DNA of 64,000 nt from Cubamyces lactineus (taxonomy: Eukaryota; Basidiomycota; Agaricomycetes; Polyporales; Polyporaceae), in NCBI GenBank assembly GCA_022376465.1, contig JACDTU010000022.1, positions 248,001 to 312,000 on the forward strand, given 5' to 3'. This document shows, piece after piece, positions 60,364 through 64,000 of this stretch. Position numbers and translations under genes: made by a program. The notes below the pieces were generated by a model that did not search any database, was not told where the DNA came from, and saw only the letters and a program-made list of their open reading frames with translations. The first letter of the stretch is position 1. Every line of letters starts with the position of its first letter.

Positions 60364-60426
60364 GTGCCTCAAGGTCATCGTGTGCATCAAGCTAATATCG
60401 TGTGCCTCAAGAACGCGTGCCTCAAG
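60364..60426. repeat. imperfect GTGCCTCAAG repeat, four copies
   Basis: GTGCCTCAAG at 60364, 60402 and 60417 and the variant GTGCATCAAG at 60382, spaced 15-20 bp. It lies downstream of the orphan TATA box; function unknown. Confidence 0.6.
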
Positions 60427-60965
60427 ATTCCCGAGGTACGGGTCGAGCTCGGAGGCGAGCTTGACACCTGGCGCAGGCCTTTCCGTGGCCCTCGGGATAA
60501 GTACCCGCTACCGCATAGCGGTAGTGGGGAAACCAACGTGCGCCGAAGCCGTCTCTAACTAGTCAGATGTAACGTTCGTGTATACAGTCGTGTTCTTTCA
60601 AAATGCTAGTCCTCCTCTGGTTGATCATCGGAATGCCAATCAGCAAATGCTTTGATCGTTGAACGAACACTGTTCGGCCAGAAACACGCGGGTGTTACGA
60701 TACTACAGAAGCCGATATATTGGCGTAAAATGTGAGGCACGAAGTAAACCGAAAGACAATCGAGCGGCCGTTCGGCTGAAACGATGCCCCTTTCTACATG
60801 ATGCTGCTTGCTCTTCCCCACGATAGTAACTCCGATCATCCATGGTAGGGATGTGGAGCAGTTGTGTGGGGGTAGCGGTCCAGCTCAAACAAGGGCATAG
60901 CGAACACGGCATGCCTCTGCGACGATGGAATTGAGGGAAATGGCTAACAATACATATGTCTATGG

Positions 60966-61973
60966 TTACCAGCCCTGCACCGATGTCAGTAACGTCGAAA
61001 GGGAACGACAAAGTGAGGAACATACCAGTCCTGCAAATAGACGGATATCGGCGTGCGTCTCGTACTGTCCACTCTCCGCACTGTTCACCTTCACGACGTC
61101 AAACTTGCCCTCGTCTGCGTTCCAATGGAAGATTCGTTTTACACCCGCCCAGCGGCACCACTCCAAGCATCTCCAACAGGGTTTTGCACTTCCCATCCCG
61201 TTCTTGGTGAACCGAGCAACATAGATGTCAGCGCCGTTCGCACGTGGGTCCCGACGACGCGCGTCCCAGAGCTTGTCAGGTTCCCTGCGCTGGGCGGTAC
61301 GCGACGCTGTCTTCCCCGAGGTGGGGGCACCGCATGGGGATCCAGATGAATGCGAATGCCCGTCCGAGGTCAACGGGTAGCCTTCGCTGCTACTGCCTTC
61401 TTCGCCGCTGCTGCTGCCACCGCTTGCGGTACCACTCAGACCGGAGCTGGAAGAGGTACGACTCGAACTGCGTGGCGTGTGCTTGTTCTTCCTCTTCCAG
61501 TGCTTAGAGTTTCCAGGAGAAGGAGTCGGAGCCGTGGATGTGCTCGGGGACGAACTCGTAGGACTCGGTGGGCCCTGAGAGGTGGCTCTCGGGACCCGCA
61601 AGCCCTTTCGACCCTTTTGTTCGAGCTTCTGGTGGTGTGGACGGTGGAACCCGGCGCTCCATGCCTTGAACCTGCGTCTTGAACGATGGGGACATACCCG
61701 TCAAGCTGAAGATAGCGTGCATCTCAGCATGCATCGAGACGGGCTGATGCATAATAGGCTTCAGGAGCAGGAAGGCCAAGGATTAAGATGATTTCTAACC
61801 TTCCTGTGGCCGTGCGTTCTGACCTCCGCGCCGTCGTAGTGAGGCCGGTGGTGGTTGTATCCAGACGAGATGACCTTGCCACCTTTGACCATCACTGCAC
61901 CCAAGGTGAAGCACATCGGGCTCTTGGACGCGGCTTCCGCACACTGCGAGAGGTAGAACTGGGTCTTGTTCAT
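60966..61973 (-). CDS. zinc-dependent cytidine/deoxycytidylate deaminase-like protein with a long insertion
   Basis: Deaminase-fold protein. ATG 61973 starts MNKTQFYLSQCAEAASKSP, followed by GAVMVKGGKVISSGYNHHRP (first strands). After an intron comes the zinc/catalytic motif SMHAEMHAIFSL (His-Ala-Glu). About 140 residues of Ser/Gly/Lys-rich sequence then intervene (HWKRKNKHTPRSSSRTSSSS and on) before the second zinc motif KPCWRCLEWCRWAGVKRIFH (Cys-x-x-Cys). The C-terminal part reads VVKVNSAESGQYETHADIRL. A second intron near 61500-61555 must join two reading frames; its best donor (TTCgtcccc) is weak. The last intron ends just before a TAA at 60966. The zinc ligands (one His, two Cys) and the Glu are all present. 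Substrate (nucleotide, tRNA or other) is unknown. Confidence 0.78.
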
Positions 61974-62319
61974 GGTGGATTGTACGTGAGCTGAGGAGAC
62001 TGATGTGCACGCGATAAGCTTGACATCACTATTGGACGCGTAGGTAGCTCACATGCAGGCTGGGAGAGGCAGGAATTGTTGCTGATCGCGCGCGACGGCG
62101 ACGAGATGTGCAGACAGACGGCGAAGAAGGGACGCGGATATCGAGTATGCTAAAGGCTGAGAGAAAGAGAGTTGATGTCGAGAAATATCGAAGTCGCGTC
62201 TTGCCTGCCCTAAGTCAGTCACGGGATCGCATAAAATTCCGATCGCGTTGGGCGCCTTTCTGCACGTCCTTCGTCCATCGATCTCTTCGTCCTCGACCAA
62301 AATTTCTCTTTCGTCCGCA

Positions 62320-63373
62320 ATGTCTGCCAACCTCGCCAACCTTGAGTCTCACCTCGCCACCCGCTCCTACGTTGAGGGGTGAGTATTATTTCCATGTTTT
62401 ATCCCGCGTCTGGAGACGCACTTCCGTGATGAACACAACGCTATGGTCCGTGTTTCCAAGAAGCGACTAGACACCGCTGCTCAAGCATGCCGACAATCAT
62501 TTTACCTAGCTCTCTGATCCATTTCTTCTACGCGATGTATACGTTTAGCAGAGACTGACGTCTTTGTGGTATAGGTACACTCCCTCTCAGGCCGATGTCG
62601 TCGTCTTCAAGGCGATCACTTCCGCTCCCGACGCGTCGGCGTACCCCCACGTCTCTCGCTGGTTCAACCACATCAAGTCCTACACCGCTGAGTTCGACTC
62701 TCTCCCCGGCTCCAGCCAGGCTGGTGAGGCCTTCCTCGGCGGTGCTGCCCCCGCCGCCGAGAAGAAGGAGGAGGAGGATGACGACGATGTCGACCTCTTC
62801 GGTTCCGACGATGAGGAGGACGCTGAGGCTGAGCGCATCAAGGCTGAGCGTGTTGCTGCCTACAACGCTAAGAAGGCCGCTAAGCCCAAGACTGTCGCCA
62901 AGGTCAGTCCGTTGTCTATCTTCTCGCATGTCTTAGCAATACTCTGTCATGTATATACGACGAAATGTGAACACGATGTTGACATCACACACATAGTCTG
63001 TTGTCACCTTCGAGGTGAAGCCTTGGGACGACGAGACCGACATGGCCAAGCTCGAGGAGTGTGTCCGTTCGATCGAGATGCCCGGTCTTGTCTGGGGTGC
63101 CAGCAAGCTCGTCCCCATCGGTTACGGTATCCGCAAGCTCCAGATCACCCTCGTCGTCGGTGAGTACATAGTGGATGGTATGAGTGGGCCCATACTCACC
63201 ATTGGTTTGTCTATGTGCAGAGGACGAACTGGTCTCTCTCGATGAGCTCCAGGAGAAGGTCGCCGAGTTTGACGAGTACGTCCAGAGCTCCGACGTTGCT
63301 GCCATGCAGAGTATGTCACATGGTTCGTTTGAATTGCAACGTATCACTTACATTTACTCTTGCAGAGCTCTAG
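62320..63373 (+). CDS. translation elongation factor 1-beta (eEF1B alpha subunit)
   Basis: Guanine-nucleotide exchange factor for eEF1A in translation elongation. ATG 62320 gives [20 protein letters not shown], then after an intron [14 protein letters not shown], the N-terminal GST-like part. The acidic hinge contains the casein-kinase-type site [17 protein letters not shown]. The C-terminal GEF domain follows: [73 protein letters not shown] final intron splits the last codons so that the protein ends MQKL with stop at 63371-63373, close to the usual family ending QKI/QKL. The acidic linker length and domain order match the family. CT-rich leader typical of highly expressed genes. Confidence 0.95.
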
Positions 63374-64000
63374 ATAGTTACTTCCTTGTTTCCTTCGGGA
63401 TGTTCGGTTGGATGTATTGGTGCGATGTATCGACGACAGAAAGCAGTAACTCTCCATGTTGTAATCCACTACTAGAATGCAGTGTAGCGTTGATTCCCCC
63501 GTTCTATTTTTGTGATGCTGCTTTGCGTGCTCGACCTCGCAAATTAGCTAAGGTTACCCTGTACTACACTGCGGTCGTACGTGTATCGTCTACTGACTTT
63601 CGTCGAGCTGTCAGGTTGGGTATGGTGATAATCTCGTCAGTTACGTTGCAGACTCTCCTGTTAATGTTCACAGCATCTAGCGCGTACTTTTCGATCTTTT
63701 TACATCGATTTTGAGCTAGTGGTGGCAAGGTCAGACTCGGATTATCGGCGCTTCACGGCATCTGTGTGACGACGCTAGCGTTCCGTACCCGGTTCTTTGT
63801 CAGGCGCACACACCGTCTTCTGACTGTCCACTCATCTCCAGTGAGACCTACGTGACTATGAGAGCACGCGCTCATTGACTCAGGCTGCACCTGACGCCAC
63901 TGGGAAACCCAGGCGAGATGCAGCTGGGTGCCGCGCGGATAGTATATATAAGCTCTACGAGTTGACCTTCGACCCCTGAACTACCCACCCTTCCCTCTCT
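63374..64000. other. 3' flank of the eEF1B gene and promoter of a gene beyond the window
   Basis: AT-richer 3' flank first, then GC-rich promoter sequence with a TATA box near 63943. No coding exon is visible before the window ends. Confidence 0.6.
63943..63952 (+). promoter_or_regulatory. TATA box of a gene downstream of the window
   Basis: The sequence tatatataag at 63943-63952 is followed by a CT-rich segment (ctacccacccttccctctct) at the window end, typical of a fungal core promoter and leader. Confidence 0.6.

Larger units (their letters stand above)
58791..60965. other. 2.2-kb region without a supported protein gene
   Basis: Contains the BAG gene promoter at its left end, a CACGTG at about 59093, a strong TATA box at 59931, and a short imperfect repeat near 60364. 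ORFs up to 191 codons (59823-60395 and 58944-59519) have no recognisable domain. The right end is 3' flank of the minus-strand deaminase gene. Confidence 0.5.

Noticed and set aside
59823..60395. 190-codon plus-strand ORF across the orphan TATA box
   Set aside because: It spans the promoter itself and shows no recognisable protein features.

Overview
The window is nuclear DNA of a filamentous basidiomycete, probably an Agaricomycete. Nearly every gene is broken by short GT-AG introns of about 50-60 nt, the DNA is GC-rich, and the gene families are typical of mushroom-forming and wood-decay fungi: GPI-tailed GH79 and GH16 hydrolases, a Kre9/Knh1-like wall protein, an F-box/LRR protein and a divergent G-alpha. 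Genus cannot be fixed from sequence alone. The ATG and splice positions below were derived by reading exon-intron junctions and by comparing paralogues within the window.

Layout. 0-12.7 kb: a secreted carbohydrate-active cluster of three GH79 beta-glucuronidase-type paralogues (two on +, one on -) followed by a secreted TIM-barrel glycosidase-like gene. 12.7-17 kb: no supported gene. 17-20 kb: a two-finger GATA factor with an AreA-type N-terminus. 20-25.2 kb: no supported gene. 25.3-27.5 kb: an MFS sugar transporter. 27.8-28.35 kb: a Pol III module with one U6 snRNA and two tRNA-Ala(AGC). 28.9-46 kb: Kre9-like GPI protein, F-box/LRR protein, two tandem Old Yellow Enzymes, Golgi pH regulator, monocarboxylate-type transporter and G-alpha. 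47.3-49 kb: Cbf1-like bHLH factor. 49.5-50.2 kb: a 649-bp hAT-type MITE with 8-bp target duplication. 50.7-52.3 kb: GH16 glucanase. 52.6-53.25 kb: a second copy of the U6/tRNA-Ala module. 53.4-63.4 kb: SET5-like methyltransferase, ALKBH6-like dioxygenase, BAG-domain protein, zinc deaminase-like protein and eEF1B. A TATA box near 63.95 kb belongs to a gene outside the window.

Functionally, the left third is wall- or plant-polysaccharide hydrolysis (GH79 x3, TIM-barrel glycosidase, with a sugar transporter and GH16 further on). The rest is mostly housekeeping and signalling. No CRISPR, phage, virus or complete autonomous transposon was seen. The most unusual structures are the duplicated U6-tRNA-Ala modules, in which intron-containing and intronless tRNAs swap order; the 12-nt microexon that carries a zinc ligand in the GATA factor; conserved 13-nt and 10-nt microexons and probable GC-AG introns in the GH79 genes; and the intact MITE.
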